In this document: piece by piece, positions 11,287-20,769 of the stretch | Layout: every line of letters starts with the position of its first letter | Numbering within the stretch: position 1 is the first letter of the stretch | NCBI RefSeq assembly: GCF_001690525.1 | Contig: NZ_LZGT01000003.1 | Span: 1 to 52,800 of the forward strand | Length of the DNA stretch: 52,800 nucleotides | Source: Gilliamella sp. App6-5 | GTDB taxonomy: Bacteria > Pseudomonadota > Gammaproteobacteria > Enterobacterales > Orbaceae | Direction: 5' to 3' | Notes under the pieces: generated by a model | The model's input: only the letters and a program-made list of their open reading frames with translations | The model's database searches: none | What the model was told of the DNA's origin: nothing | Made by a program: the position numbers and the translations under genes

Positions 11287-12003
11287 ATGAACAGCAAATT
11301 ACTTGTCGTTGATGATGATCAGGAGATTACTTTATTATTACGAGAACTACTTGAATTAGAAGGCTATCAAGTTGAAATAGCGAATAATGGTATTCAGGCT
11401 TTAGAAAAGTTTGATAGAACTATAGATCTTATTTTACTTGATATTATGATGCCTGAAATGAATGGATTTAGTTTATTATCTCAACTTAGAGGTAAATTTA
11501 CTGTACCTGTTATTTTTTTAACGGCTAAAGATAGTGAAGATGATAAAGTTATTGGCCTTGAACTTGGTGCTGATGATTACATTCAAAAACCATTTAATGA
11601 TAGAGAACTTATCGCTCGAATTAATGCGCTTTTACGTAGAACTCGTTGGGATAATACAGAAAATGATGCTGCTGATAAACCGATTCAATATACAATTGAT
11701 AAACTTAGTGTGAATCGAAAACAGCAATCTGTTTTTTTTGATAACAAGTATATTGATTTAACGGGTACTGAGTTTCAAGTGTTGCTTACATTTCTTGAAA
11801 ACGCGGGCAAAATAATTACACGTGAAAAGCTAAGTGAATCTGTTTTAGGTAAAGAGCTTGTCCCGCTTGCTCGTTCGATTGATGTTCATGTTTCTAATTT
11901 ACGTAAAAAACTCCCTCATCGAAGTGATGGTTTACCTTGGATTAAAACACTACGTACTAAAGGTTATTTATTTGTCGTGGATCAACAAAATGATTTGTTG
12001 TAA
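11287..12003 (+). CDS. cpxR: CpxR, envelope-stress response regulator
   Basis: CpxR is the OmpR-family response regulator activated by CpxA under envelope stress. The start is the ATG at 11287 (MNSKLLVVDDD), seven bases after AGAGG; the upstream in-frame GTG at 11221 would add 22 Lys/Ile/Asn-rich residues foreign to the family. The receiver domain has the acidic pocket D9-D11, phosphoacceptor D52 in LLLDIMMP and K101 in QKPF. The C-terminal winged helix has LTGTEFQVL and SIDVHVSNLRKKLP, followed by a TKGY tip. It is 238 residues against 232 in E. coli. It is followed after 32 bases by cpxA. No cpxP is present next to it. Confidence 0.95.
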   Translation: MNSKLLVVDDDQEITLLLRELLELEGYQVEIANNGIQALEKFDRTIDLILLDIMMPEMNGFSLLSQLRGKFTVPVIFLTAKDSEDDKVIGLELGADDYIQKPFNDRELIARINALLRRTRWDNTENDAADKPIQYTIDKLSVNRKQQSVFFDNKYIDLTGTEFQVLLTFLENAGKIITREKLSESVLGKELVPLARSIDVHVSNLRKKLPHRSDGLPWIKTLRTKGYLFVVDQQNDLL

Positions 12004-12035
12004 GGCTAGAATAAAATTTAAGAAGGTCAGATAAT

Positions 12036-13418
12036 ATGTGGATTTTTGATCGCCTAACAATCAGAATTTTCACTATATTTTTACTGACCATCGTTTTTTT
12101 TCTCATGTTAATAATGGTGTTACCGAGCCTTGATTCTCGAAATTTAACGTATTTAGCAAATAAAGATAAAGAAGCAGGTAATATACTAGCTCATCAGGTT
12201 GAGAATGATCTTGTTAATGTGCCTAAAGATAGTTTTCGATGGTGGATGCGTTTTATTGTTGTGATGGATAACCACCAGAAATCAGGTCAATCTTTATTTA
12301 TTGTTACACCCAATGAGCAAATCATTACTGCTGAGACTAAAAATATCGATTTAGTGAAGAACTTTAGAGAAAAATCCAGTAATGTTGAGGATCCAGCCAA
12401 GAAGATTTATGATTCACAAGAAATTATAGGGCCTTTTTTAGTCCATTATGACAATACAGAATATCAATTGTATATCTTACAACAAGCGACGGACATTCAA
12501 TCACAATTCGTTAACTTTATATTTGATCATCCTTTTTTATTATTAGCTTTGACCATGTTAGCCAGTTCGCCTTTTTTACTTTGGTTATCTTGGAGTATTG
12601 CTAAACCAGCAAGAGGATTGAAAAAAGCAGCAGATCAGGTTGCAAAAGGCAATTTACAAGAGTGGCCAGAACTTGAACAAATAGGATCCTCTGAATATAA
12701 AGCAACTGGCGCTAGTTTTAACCATATGCTTAGGGAGCTTAAACGAATGCAAGAGGTGCAGCACCGCCTGTTTTCAGATATTTCTCATGAACTACGCACG
12801 CCTTTGACTCGGTTGCAGCTTGCTACAGCTTTATTACGTCGAAAACAAGGTGAAAGCAGTGAAGTTGTGCGTATTGCTATTGAGGCATTAAAGTTAGATT
12901 CTATGATTGGTGATTTATTGTCATTGGCAAGGCAGCAATATGACAATAATGAAATCCGTGAATTTAATAAAATTAATCTGTTGTTTAAACATGTGCTTGA
13001 TAATGCCGTTTTTGAAGCAGAACAAATAGGCAAGAAGTTTACCGTTGCCAATCTTCCAACCAACCATACCATTTTATGTTATCCAGTTGCTTTATGTAGT
13101 GCACTTGAAAACGTTATACGTAATGCATTTCGTTATTCCAATAAACAGATTGTTGTCAATTTTGTGGCACAACAAAAAAAGATAACCATTACAATTGATG
13201 ATGATGGTTCAGGGGTTGCTGAAAGTGAATTAGAAGAAATTTTTAGACCCTTTTATCGTACAAGTGAAGCTCGAGATCGCCAATCAGGTGGAACTGGATT
13301 AGGGCTTGCTATTGTTGCCAATGCCATCATACGCGATCACGGAACCGTAAAAGCTGAAAAAAGTCATCTTGGCGGACTTAGAATTGTGATAGTATTGCCA
13401 ATTCATAAACATCAATAA
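12036..13418 (+). CDS. cpxA: CpxA, envelope-stress sensor histidine kinase
   Basis: CpxA senses misfolded envelope proteins and phosphorylates or dephosphorylates CpxR. Two membrane helices (about residues 11-30 and 166-188) flank a periplasmic domain. HAMP follows, then the dimerisation domain with His251 in SDISHELRTPLTR, and a HATPase domain with the N box (ENVIRNAFRYS) and the G boxes DDDGSGV and GGTGLGLAI. It is 460 residues against 457 in E. coli and close to it throughout. AAGG 13 bases upstream of the ATG is a possible ribosome site. Confidence 0.96.
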   Translation: MWIFDRLTIRIFTIFLLTIVFFLMLIMVLPSLDSRNLTYLANKDKEAGNILAHQVENDLVNVPKDSFRWWMRFIVVMDNHQKSGQSLFIVTPNEQIITAETKNIDLVKNFREKSSNVEDPAKKIYDSQEIIGPFLVHYDNTEYQLYILQQATDIQSQFVNFIFDHPFLLLALTMLASSPFLLWLSWSIAKPARGLKKAADQVAKGNLQEWPELEQIGSSEYKATGASFNHMLRELKRMQEVQHRLFSDISHELRTPLTRLQLATALLRRKQGESSEVVRIAIEALKLDSMIGDLLSLARQQYDNNEIREFNKINLLFKHVLDNAVFEAEQIGKKFTVANLPTNHTILCYPVALCSALENVIRNAFRYSNKQIVVNFVAQQKKITITIDDDGSGVAESELEEIFRPFYRTSEARDRQSGGTGLGLAIVANAIIRDHGTVKAEKSHLGGLRIVIVLPIHKHQ

Positions 13419-13437
13419 ATAGTGAAAGAGAAAAGTT

Positions 13438-13923
13438 GTGTCAGATTCAGTCTTAAATATTGTTTTATTTGAACCCGAAATTCCCGCTAATACTGGTAAT
13501 ATTATTCGCCTTTGTGCTAACACTGGCTTTAATTTACATATTATTGAACCCATGGGTTTTTTCTGGGATGACAAAAAATTAAGACGAGCTGGGCTTGATT
13601 ATCAAGAATTTGTTGATGTAAAACGTTATAAAAATCTCAACCATTTTTTAGATGCCAATCAAATCGACTTGTCGACACAAGTTTATGCCTTAACCACAAA
13701 AGGGCAAAGGTCTCATAGTGAAGTTAATTACCAGCAACATGACTTTTTAATGTTTGGACCAGAAACCCGAGGATTACCGAAAGCCATACTTGATGTATTG
13801 CCTCAAGATAAAAAAATACGTATTCCCATGTTAGCAACGAGCCGTAGTATGAATTTATCTAATTCTGTAGCTGTTGTGGTTTATGAATCATGGCGCCAGT
13901 TAAACTACATCGGTGCAAAATAA
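13438..13923 (+). CDS. trmL: TrmL, tRNA(Leu) wobble 2'-O-methyltransferase
   Basis: TrmL is a SPOUT methyltransferase that modifies the wobble position of tRNA-Leu isoacceptors. The start is GTG (13438), after a GAGA stretch. The protein carries the family blocks [30 protein letters not shown] and [16 protein letters not shown], the last two forming the SAM-binding trefoil knot. It is 161 residues against 157 in E. coli, with three extra residues at the N-terminus. It begins 19 bases after cpxA, so it probably belongs to the cpxRA transcript, unlike in E. coli where it is near cysE. Confidence 0.94.
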   Translation: MSDSVLNIVLFEPEIPANTGNIIRLCANTGFNLHIIEPMGFFWDDKKLRRAGLDYQEFVDVKRYKNLNHFLDANQIDLSTQVYALTTKGQRSHSEVNYQQHDFLMFGPETRGLPKAILDVLPQDKKIRIPMLATSRSMNLSNSVAVVVYESWRQLNYIGAK

Positions 13924-14281
13924 AATTTATCCCTATTTTATCGGTACATTCCGACGTAGGTAAAAGGCAGCTATATTCACACCTTTCTGTGTTATGAAAG
14001 GTGTATGTTTGTTCTGTAAAAATTTTTAGTTATGATGTTGATTTTATTTGTTTTCTATGTTTTTCTTTTTTGTGGAAAAACAAAAATTTCAAACCCTTAA
14101 AGCTTCTCACTAAGCTTCATAAAAATAACTCTCAATAAATCTATATAAAAATCACTCAAAAAACTAGCCAAGCTTTTTTTTAACGGTTATACTTTAATCG
14201 GTTGAAAATTCAGCTTGTTTAATAAACATGCAAACATAAAAATCAAAATAAAACATAAAGTTACTTGACAGGTGAACCATA
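13924..14281. other. Intergenic gap with trmL-end hairpin
   Basis: ACACCTTTC (13979-13987) pairs perfectly with GAAAGGTGT (13996-14004), a probable end of the cpxRA-trmL transcript although the following bases are only moderately T-rich. The rest is very AT-rich leader ahead of the repeat-bearing gene at 14282, and I see no ORF or convincing promoter in it. AGGTGA at 14270-14275 is that gene's ribosome site. Confidence 0.45.
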
Positions 14282-15363
14282 ATGCATTATCATTTTAGAC
14301 ACCAGACACCAGACACCAGCACTGGCAAACCTATGTATTAAATTTATCGAATAGACACTTTAGACAGGTTTTAGCACTTACCTCGCGTATATCCTCGAAG
14401 TTATTTTTCAAATCATTATCGAAATTATCTCGGAAAATCTCATTGGTATTGGCAGTGTTGTTATTGTCGTTTTCATGGAATTCGCTGGCATTAACGGGTA
14501 AAAGAGGTCGAGCGGTTAATCGTAGTGATGCCATAATACTGCCATCGTCACTGGGGATCCTCAAATCCGTAAGACCTAATCTTGATTTTGGCGAGCTTCA
14601 CTTCGCGGGTCCTGCTGACATATGGAACTCCGATTATGGATTCCTAGTTCAATCAAAAGATCCAGCATTATACGCGCTTAATTTTCCAACTACGGGGGCT
14701 GATGGATTATATTTTGATTTAATCATAATGGGAGAAGCAAGTGAATTGACATGGGAGCCAGTCAAGCATGAGGGAATTACAGCCACAGTGACGCGAAAAA
14801 CAGAATGTAATAACGAATGTGATGTCGAGTTTCGTGTTACGCTAACAGGTCCAGAGGCAAGAACTCAATGGGGTAATCCCTATCCTAATCAAATTACCGC
14901 GCCAAAGTTACCGCAGGCCTTTGAGTTAGTGGGTAGAGACAGAGAGGGTAAAGAAATAGTAAGATATGGATTTGTCCTACAGAAATGGTTTGTGAACCGA
15001 GGAGCTGAATTATATTACTATCCTGATATGGTAACTTGGTGTAGTCGTTTGGGTTATCGTGTGCCACAGGTCAAGGATCTGACTAATGCAATTTGTTCTG
15101 GTCTTGGCTCAGGTTCGCATTGCCAAGGATCAATTGGCGCAACGCCACTATCAAGTGGTAATCATTATCAGCGTCAAATAGGTGCTGGATTGTTTACGGA
15201 GTGGGGCTTTATGCATCATTACACTGGTGCAGATTTCGTCCTCCAAAACTACTGGACAAGTGACACGACGAGGACTGGCCAGTTCGATGTGGGCGCGGAC
15301 AACGGTGACATTTATTGGTTCAGTGCCTCCATTATCAATTATGGCCTTTGCACCGCTCCTTAG
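14282..15363 (+). CDS. Secreted lectin-like surface protein, frame-broken by a 7-base repeat (phase OFF)
   Basis: I do not recognise this as a named gene. The ATG at 14282 has AGGTGA six bases upstream. After five codons it enters three AGACACC units and stops at 14339-14341, giving 19 residues. The frame that follows the repeat is open from 14299 to 15363: a basic stretch, then a hydrophobic signal segment (LVLAVLLLSFSWNSLA, 14443-14490) and a mature domain of about 290 residues. Four units (or one) would fuse the two, giving 362 residues with four. The C-terminal third has KWFVNRG, a Cys-RLGYRVP box, EWGF, NYWTSD and a late GLC. This resembles the module ending the protein at 7958-9440 and, from memory, modules ending invasin-like proteins of gut Orbaceae. 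Base composition is less AT-rich than the surrounding DNA. Confidence 0.72.
14297..14317. repeat. Heptanucleotide tandem repeat, 3 perfect units
   Basis: AGACACC occurs three times in a row, starting 12 bases after the ATG of the secreted-protein gene. The downstream frame is joined to the ATG if one unit is gained or two are lost. Three units is a short tract, so slippage would be rarer than in the seven-unit tract at 9388. Confidence 0.9.
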
Positions 15364-15631
15364 TCTAATGGTTAGTTTTTAATCCGGTCTTATGCACTAA
15401 TTAATGACAAGCAATCAAAGAACAAAGCTTGGTGTAAAGCGGGCTCCCAAGTCGACGAGGTTTAAAAGTTTGTGCTCTTATAGCTTGTCAGCAATAAAAA
15501 TTATCATTTTCAATTTATCAACGTTGATTGTGTTGATAATTAAATTTGGACAGATTTTAAAGGATTTTAATAATAGGATTGCTTGTAAAAACAGTAAGCT
15601 TGAATTTTAAATTTGTGCTATTTAAATAAGC
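15364..15631. other. Gap after second secreted-protein gene
   Basis: An open stretch (15404-15610, 68 codons) has no convincing ribosome site or recognisable domain, and I do not call it a gene. The first part is relatively GC-rich for the region, like the preceding gene, and may be a remnant of the same acquired segment. Confidence 0.3.
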
Positions 15632-15658
15632 AAGAGAGGTTAGACCAACCTCTCTTTT
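15632..15658. terminator. Bidirectional terminator between secreted-protein gene and efp
   Basis: AGAGAGGTT (15633-15641) pairs perfectly with AACCTCTCT (15647-15655) around a 5-base loop, with flanking A/T extending the stem. TTT follows on the plus strand. It lies 36 bases beyond the efp stop (minus strand) and serves either direction. Confidence 0.75.
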
Positions 15659-15693
15659 GGGGGCGATAGAAGCGAACTTAAAAGTATGCGATT

Positions 15694-16260
15694 TTATTTA
15701 ACGCGTGATACATATTCGCCTGAGCGAGTATCCACTTTAAGGACTTCGCCAATTTGTACAAATAAAGGTACACGAACTACCGCACCAGTTGATAAAGTCG
15801 CTGGTTTACCGCCGGTGCCTGCTGTGTCACCTTTTAAACCTGGATCCGTTTCGATTACTTCAAGTTCAACAAAGTTTGGTGGCGTTACAGCAATCGGTTG
15901 ACCGTTCCATAATGTTAAGATACATTCAGCTTGATCAACCAACCATTTTGCATTGTCGCCAACTGCTTTAGCGTCAGCCGAAAGTTGTTCAAATGTGTCG
16001 TTATTCATAAAATGCCAAAACTCACCATCGGTGTAGAGGTAAGTTAAATTCATATCAATAACGTCAGCCGCTTCGACTGATTCGCCTGATTTGAATGTTT
16101 TATCGACAGTTTTACCTGAAAGTAATTTTTTAATTTTTACGCGATTGATGGATTGACCTTTACCCGGTTTATAAAATTCATTTTCAACAATGACACACGG
16201 TTCACCATCTTGCATTATTTTAAGACCAGCTTTAAACTCATTAGTACTAAAAGATGCCAT
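15694..16260 (-). CDS. efp: Elongation factor P
   Basis: EF-P relieves ribosome stalling at polyproline runs. The 188 residues equal the E. coli length and the three beta-barrel domains are all present. Lys34 lies in KPGKGQ, the residue that EpmA/EpmB modify with beta-lysine. The C-terminus GEYVSRVK is conserved. The ATG has GGAG upstream on its strand. It is divergent from epmB, with only 33 bases between the start codons, which places modifier and target back to back. EpmA itself is not in this window. Confidence 0.97.
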   Translation of the reverse strand: MASFSTNEFKAGLKIMQDGEPCVIVENEFYKPGKGQSINRVKIKKLLSGKTVDKTFKSGESVEAADVIDMNLTYLYTDGEFWHFMNNDTFEQLSADAKAVGDNAKWLVDQAECILTLWNGQPIAVTPPNFVELEVIETDPGLKGDTAGTGGKPATLSTGAVVRVPLFVQIGEVLKVDTRSGEYVSRVK

Positions 16261-16293
16261 AAAAGCTCCAACTAAAATTCTGAATTACAAAAA

Positions 16294-17322
16294 ATGAGCC
16301 ATATTATACAGCAAAAAATCGAACTACCAAATAATAAAGATGAATGGATTGTTGATCTTGCCAATGTTGTGACAGATATCAACGTCTTATACTCCTATTT
16401 AGGTCTAGACCCTGACACCATCTCAACCCCTATGCAACAGGCGAAAAAACAGTTTCCGCTTCGCGTTCCTAGGGCTTTCATTAATCGAATGAAAAAGGGG
16501 GATGGTAATGACCCACTTTTACTACAGGTGCTTTGTCATGATAAGGAATTATTAAAAGTTGATGGCTACAGTCATGACCCATTACAAGAGCAAGATAATG
16601 CCATTGCAGGGTTATTGCATAAGTATCATAATCGTGCATTGTTGATCACAAAAACGGCGTGTGCAATTAACTGTCGTTACTGTTTTAGGCGGCATTTTCC
16701 TTATCATGATAATCAAGGCAATAAAAAGAACCTCGGTATTGCACTTGAATATATTGCAAATCACCCTGATCTTGATGAAATTATTTTATCTGGTGGTGAT
16801 CCACTAATGGCAAAAGATCATGAAATGACTTTTTTGATTAATGCATTAGAAAAAATCCCACATATTAAGCGATTACGAATCCATACACGTTTGGCCGTTG
16901 TTATTCCTTCGCGAGTGACGCCTGAACTTTGTCGGCTATTTGCTAAAAGTAGGTTGCAAATAATAGTTGTTACTCACATTAATCATTCAAATGAGATTGA
17001 TAATGCTGTTGCTGTTGCAATTAAGCTTTTAAAACAAAGCGGTGTAACTGTACTAAATCAAAGCGTATTGTTGAAAAATATTAATGATAATGCCGATATT
17101 TTGGCGCAGTTAAGTAATAAGCTTTTTGATATTGGGATTTTGCCTTATTACATCCATTTGTTAGATAAAGTGCAAGGCGCTGCTCATTTTTTGGTTGATG
17201 ATGAGTCTGCAAAAATAATAATGAAACAACTAGCTGATCGAGTATCGGGTTATTTAGTGCCTAAATTAGCGCGCGAAGTGGGCGGTGAAAAAAGTAAGCG
17301 TGTACTATCAGTGAATGATTAA
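16294..17322 (+). CDS. epmB: EpmB, lysine 2,3-aminomutase for EF-P modification
   Basis: EpmB converts (S)-alpha-lysine to (R)-beta-lysine, which EpmA attaches to EF-P Lys34. The radical SAM triad is Cys123, Cys127 and Cys130 in CAINCRYCFRRHF. FSGGDPLMAKD-type (here LSGGDPLMAKDHE) and VLDKVQGAAHF-type blocks (here LLDKVQGAAHF) are as in E. coli. At 342 residues it matches E. coli EpmB and lacks the extra C-terminal part of clostridial lysine aminomutases. The ribosome site is weak. Its position opposite efp supports the assignment. Confidence 0.96.
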   Translation: MSHIIQQKIELPNNKDEWIVDLANVVTDINVLYSYLGLDPDTISTPMQQAKKQFPLRVPRAFINRMKKGDGNDPLLLQVLCHDKELLKVDGYSHDPLQEQDNAIAGLLHKYHNRALLITKTACAINCRYCFRRHFPYHDNQGNKKNLGIALEYIANHPDLDEIILSGGDPLMAKDHEMTFLINALEKIPHIKRLRIHTRLAVVIPSRVTPELCRLFAKSRLQIIVVTHINHSNEIDNAVAVAIKLLKQSGVTVLNQSVLLKNINDNADILAQLSNKLFDIGILPYYIHLLDKVQGAAHFLVDDESAKIIMKQLADRVSGYLVPKLAREVGGEKSKRVLSVND

Positions 17323-17373
17323 TTCACTTAATATGAGGTTAAATTGTGAAAAAAACATTCTATGAAAATCTCA

Positions 17374-17402
17374 TTGACGGAAAATAAAATAGGCTCTATA
17401 AT
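17374..17402 (+). promoter_or_regulatory. Strong sigma-70 promoter for rpmH-rnpA
   Basis: TTGACG (17374-17379) and TATAAT (17397-17402) are exactly 17 bases apart, near consensus, 76 bases upstream of the rpmH ATG. A strong promoter fits a ribosomal protein gene. Confidence 0.85.
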
Positions 17403-17472
17403 TCCGACCTCTTTAATTAATGCTGTGGAGCTTAAGCTCTGCAACCTGTTGATAAATTAGATTTGGATATAA

Positions 17473-17619
<147 letters not shown>

Positions 17620-17630
17620 TTTAAAGTTGG

Positions 17631-17987
17631 GTGATTAAGTTCACTTTTCCGCGGGAGTTACGATTGTTAACTCCCTTCGATTTCAATCACGTCTTCCAAG
17701 ATTCCTTTCGGGTAGGTTCTCCGTTTTTAACTTTAGTTGTACGTAAAAATAACTGCAATCATATGCGGTTAGGATTTGCTATAGCTAAAAAACAGGTGAA
17801 ACGAGCTCATGAGCGTAATCGTATCAAACGACTGGCTAAAGAGTACTTTCGGCATCGTCAACATCAGCTTCCTAATATTGACTTTATTCTGATGGCTAAA
17901 CAGTCAGTTATAGACTTAGATAATCAGCAAATCGTTGAAACACTAAATAAACTATGCCAACGAATCATAACCAAGTACGAGGTTTGA
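17631..17987 (+). CDS. rnpA: RnpA, protein component of RNase P
   Basis: RnpA assists the RNase P RNA in maturing tRNA 5' ends. The start is GTG (17631). The protein has [18 protein letters not shown] at the N-terminus and the RNR signature [14 protein letters not shown] at about residues 62-75, which binds the RNA. It is 118 residues against 119 in E. coli. Its last 11 codons overlap the longest possible yidD reading frame. Confidence 0.96.
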   Translation: MIKFTFPRELRLLTPFDFNHVFQDSFRVGSPFLTLVVRKNNCNHMRLGFAIAKKQVKRAHERNRIKRLAKEYFRHRQHQLPNIDFILMAKQSVIDLDNQQIVETLNKLCQRIITKYEV

Positions 17988-18277
17988 ATAAATTTAAATT
18001 AATTATCAAACAGCATGTTTATGCATGTAAATGTATGATAGTGAATGCTTTTGTGCTTTTTATTCGTGTGTATCAGCGTGTTATTAGTCCTTTACTTGGC
18101 CCTAAATGTCGTTTTACACCGACATGTTCACAATACGCAATAATTGCATTACGACGTTTTGGATTAATAAAAGGTGGTTGGCTAACAGCTAAACGTGTAT
18201 TAAAATGTCATCCTTTACATGAAGGAGGAGAAGATTTTGTTCCTCCAAAAATTAAAACCAATAGAGAAAAACACTAA
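17954..18277 (+). CDS. yidD: YidD, membrane protein insertion efficiency factor
   Basis: YidD is a small inner-membrane-associated protein that helps YidC-dependent insertion. The core [44 protein letters not shown] and CHPLHEGG contains the conserved cysteines. The start is uncertain: ATG at 17954 (107 residues, overlapping rnpA), TTG at 17984 or ATG at 18035 (80 residues). None has a clear ribosome site; E. coli YidD has 85 residues, between the short options. The stop overlaps the yidC ATG by one base, indicating coupling. Confidence 0.9.
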   Translation: MPTNHNQVRGLNKFKLIIKQHVYACKCMIVNAFVLFIRVYQRVISPLLGPKCRFTPTCSQYAIIALRRFGLIKGGWLTAKRVLKCHPLHEGGEDFVPPKIKTNREKH

Positions 18278-19905
18278 TGGGATCTCAACGTAATATTTTA
18301 GTCATTGCTTTACTTTTTGTATCTTTTTTTATTTGGAAAGCGTGGGAAGAAGATCACGCACCTAAACCGCCAATCGCAAATCAATTAACGCAACAAATGA
18401 GTGATGATGATTCAGCAGATGGCTCAATGTTGGGTAAAACAGTTAATGTAAAATCAGATGTATTGTCACTCACCATTAATACTTATGGCGGTGATGTACA
18501 AGCTGCACAACTGTTAAAATATGAGCAAACGCTTCATTCTGGCACGCCGTTCCAATTATTAACATCACGCCCTGATTTTGTTTATATTGCAGAAAGTGGT
18601 TTAACAGGTAAAGATGGTCCAGATAATGCGACTCAAGGCTCAAAACGCCCTGTCTATCAAACTGAAAAGTTAGAATATGTGTTAGCTGATGGGCAAGATG
18701 AATTGCGTGTTCCACTTACTTATCAAGTTAATGGTGTAAGTTATACTAAATATTACATATTACATCGAGGTAATTATGCAGTTGATGTTCAGTATGACAT
18801 TAATAACCAAAGCAGTGCACCTGTTGATGTAGCAATGTATGGTCAATTAAAACAAACCATTAAATTACCTGATGATATACCAACCGAAGGGGGAAGTGGA
18901 CTAGGACAAAGTGCATTCCGTGGCACCGCTTATTCAAGTTCGAGCACTAACTACAGCAAATATAGTTTTGATGATATCAAAGATAAAGCGTTAGCGGTTG
19001 AGACGCAAACAGGCTGGGTTGCGATGTTACAGCACTATTTTGCTTCAGCATGGGTGCCAACACAGGATAAAAATAACTTATTTTATACACGAGCAACGGC
19101 TAATAAATCACAAGCAACGATTGGTTTCAAAGGTGAGTCAGCTGTTATTCCTGCGGGTAGTACACAAACCATTGGAGCAAAACTATGGTTAGGACCAGAA
19201 ATTCAAAGTCAATTGCAAGAAACCGCTAATCATCTTGATTTAGTTGTTGACTATGGTTGGTTATGGTTCTTGTCACAACCATTATTTTACTTATTGAAGT
19301 TTATTCAAAGTTTTATTGGTAACTGGGGCATCTCAATTATTGTCATCACATTTATTGTTCGAGGTATTTTATTCCCATTAACTCGTGCGCAGTATCGTTC
19401 AATGGCAAAAATGAAGTTACTACAGCCTCGTATAGAAGCTTTAAAAGAACGTTATGGTAATGATAGACAAAAAATGAGTATGGAAACAATGGCAATTTAC
19501 AAACAAGAAAAAGTGAACCCATTAGGTGGTTGCTTGCCATTAATTATTCAAATGCCGATTTTCTTGTCATTATTCTATATGTTAGGTAACGCAGTTGAAC
19601 TACGGCATGCGCCATTTGCACTTTGGATTTATGACTTATCAGCACAAGATCCTTATTATATTTTGCCTTTATTAATGGGTGCTAGCATGTTCTTAATCCA
19701 GAAGATGTCACCAACGCCTGTTACCGATCCGCTACAACAAAAATTAATGACTTATATGCCATTGATCTTTACGTTGTTCTTTTTATGGTTCCCATCAGGC
19801 TTAGTTTTATATTATATCGTTAGTAACTTATTCACAATTGCTCAGCAGCGAATTATCTACTGGGAACTTGAGAAAAAAGGACTTCACGAGAAGAAAAAGA
19901 AATAG
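18277..19905 (+). CDS. yidC: YidC, inner-membrane protein insertase
   Basis: YidC inserts and folds inner-membrane proteins with or without SecYEG. The N-terminus [23 protein letters not shown] is the first membrane segment. A large periplasmic domain follows (about residues 50-325), then the conserved five-helix insertase core with [22 protein letters not shown] and [19 protein letters not shown], and a basic tail. It is 542 residues against 548 in E. coli. In E. coli mnmE follows in the cluster; here a terminator and nudC do. Confidence 0.97.
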   Translation: MGSQRNILVIALLFVSFFIWKAWEEDHAPKPPIANQLTQQMSDDDSADGSMLGKTVNVKSDVLSLTINTYGGDVQAAQLLKYEQTLHSGTPFQLLTSRPDFVYIAESGLTGKDGPDNATQGSKRPVYQTEKLEYVLADGQDELRVPLTYQVNGVSYTKYYILHRGNYAVDVQYDINNQSSAPVDVAMYGQLKQTIKLPDDIPTEGGSGLGQSAFRGTAYSSSSTNYSKYSFDDIKDKALAVETQTGWVAMLQHYFASAWVPTQDKNNLFYTRATANKSQATIGFKGESAVIPAGSTQTIGAKLWLGPEIQSQLQETANHLDLVVDYGWLWFLSQPLFYLLKFIQSFIGNWGISIIVITFIVRGILFPLTRAQYRSMAKMKLLQPRIEALKERYGNDRQKMSMETMAIYKQEKVNPLGGCLPLIIQMPIFLSLFYMLGNAVELRHAPFALWIYDLSAQDPYYILPLLMGASMFLIQKMSPTPVTDPLQQKLMTYMPLIFTLFFLWFPSGLVLYYIVSNLFTIAQQRIIYWELEKKGLHEKKKK

Positions 19906-19910
19906 TATTG

Positions 19911-19940
19911 AAAAAAGGAGGAGTAAAACCCTCCTTTTTT
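19911..19940 (+). terminator. Rho-independent terminator of rpmH-yidC operon
   Basis: AAAAAAGGAGG (19911-19921) pairs perfectly with CCTCCTTTTTT (19930-19940) around an 8-base loop, five bases after the yidC stop. The nudC ATG is only 25 bases further, so nudC transcription must depend on readthrough or on an unseen promoter inside yidC. Confidence 0.88.
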
Positions 19941-19965
19941 CGTTTTTATTTTGGGTGTCAATGAT

Positions 19966-20769
19966 ATGAATATACAACAACAATTTAATTTAACTGGTAA
20001 TGAAATAGGTTATTGGTTTGTCAGTGCTAATGGTCGATTATGGTTACCTAATGGTGAAGTTCCTGTTGGGCGTGCCGATAAACTTGGGTTTACCCATAAG
20101 TGTGCGCAACCAATAGGCGAATGGAATGGGCAAATTGCTTGGCTGATTTGTGATGAAATGAAAAATGCAATGAGTTCAATTCGTCAATTACTGGATATAA
20201 CCGATCAATCCTTATTTAATATAGCAGGTCGGGCTGTACAACTTTCTGAGTTTTATCGTTCTCATAAATATTGTGGCTATTGTGGACATGAGATGTATAT
20301 TAGTAATACAGAATGGTGCTGTATGTGTGACCATTGTAAAGAGCGTTACTATCCACAAATTTCACCATCTATTATCGTGGCTATTCGCCACAAAGATAAA
20401 ATTTTATTAGCAAAGCATGTTAGGCATAATCAAGATAACTTGTATACTGTTTTAGCTGGTTTCACTGAAATTGGTGAAACAATGGAAACCGCAGTTGAGC
20501 GGGAAGTATTTGAAGAGTCAAGAATCAAAATTAAGAATATTCGTTATGTAGGCTCGCAACCTTGGCCATTTCCTAATTCATTAATGATGGCTTATTTAGC
20601 TGATTATGATAGTGGTGAAATAGTGGTAGACAAAAATGAACTCATTGAAGCAAACTGGTACCATTACACACAATTACCTAAAATTCCTGAGTATGGCACC
20701 ATTGCAAGACGCTTAATTGAAGATACAATTATACTTTGCCGTGACTATGATGAATACGGTAATGATTAA
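19966..20769 (+). CDS. nudC: NudC, NADH pyrophosphatase / RNA deNADding enzyme
   Basis: NudC hydrolyses NAD(H) and removes NAD caps from RNA. The zinc-ribbon has CGYCGHEMY and a second CxxC ([11 protein letters not shown]). The Nudix box is [24 protein letters not shown] (Gx5Ex7REVxEE). [10 protein letters not shown], the family signature for NADH, follows it. The ATG at 19966 gives 267 residues (E. coli 257); an in-frame TTG at 19951 is less likely. It converges on the lipoprotein gene, their stops overlapping by four bases. Confidence 0.95.
   Translation: MNIQQQFNLTGNEIGYWFVSANGRLWLPNGEVPVGRADKLGFTHKCAQPIGEWNGQIAWLICDEMKNAMSSIRQLLDITDQSLFNIAGRAVQLSEFYRSHKYCGYCGHEMYISNTEWCCMCDHCKERYYPQISPSIIVAIRHKDKILLAKHVRHNQDNLYTVLAGFTEIGETMETAVEREVFEESRIKIKNIRYVGSQPWPFPNSLMMAYLADYDSGEIVVDKNELIEANWYHYTQLPKIPEYGTIARRLIEDTIILCRDYDEYGND

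Noticed and set aside
14443-14445. TTG as true start of the second surface protein
   Set aside because: It would leave a signal peptide without basic N-terminal residues and has no ribosome site; the ATG at 14282 with AGGTGA is better.
15404-15610. Open frame of 68 codons after the second surface gene
   Set aside because: No ribosome site, no recognisable domain, and biased to Lys/Ile/Asn as expected from AT-rich noncoding DNA.
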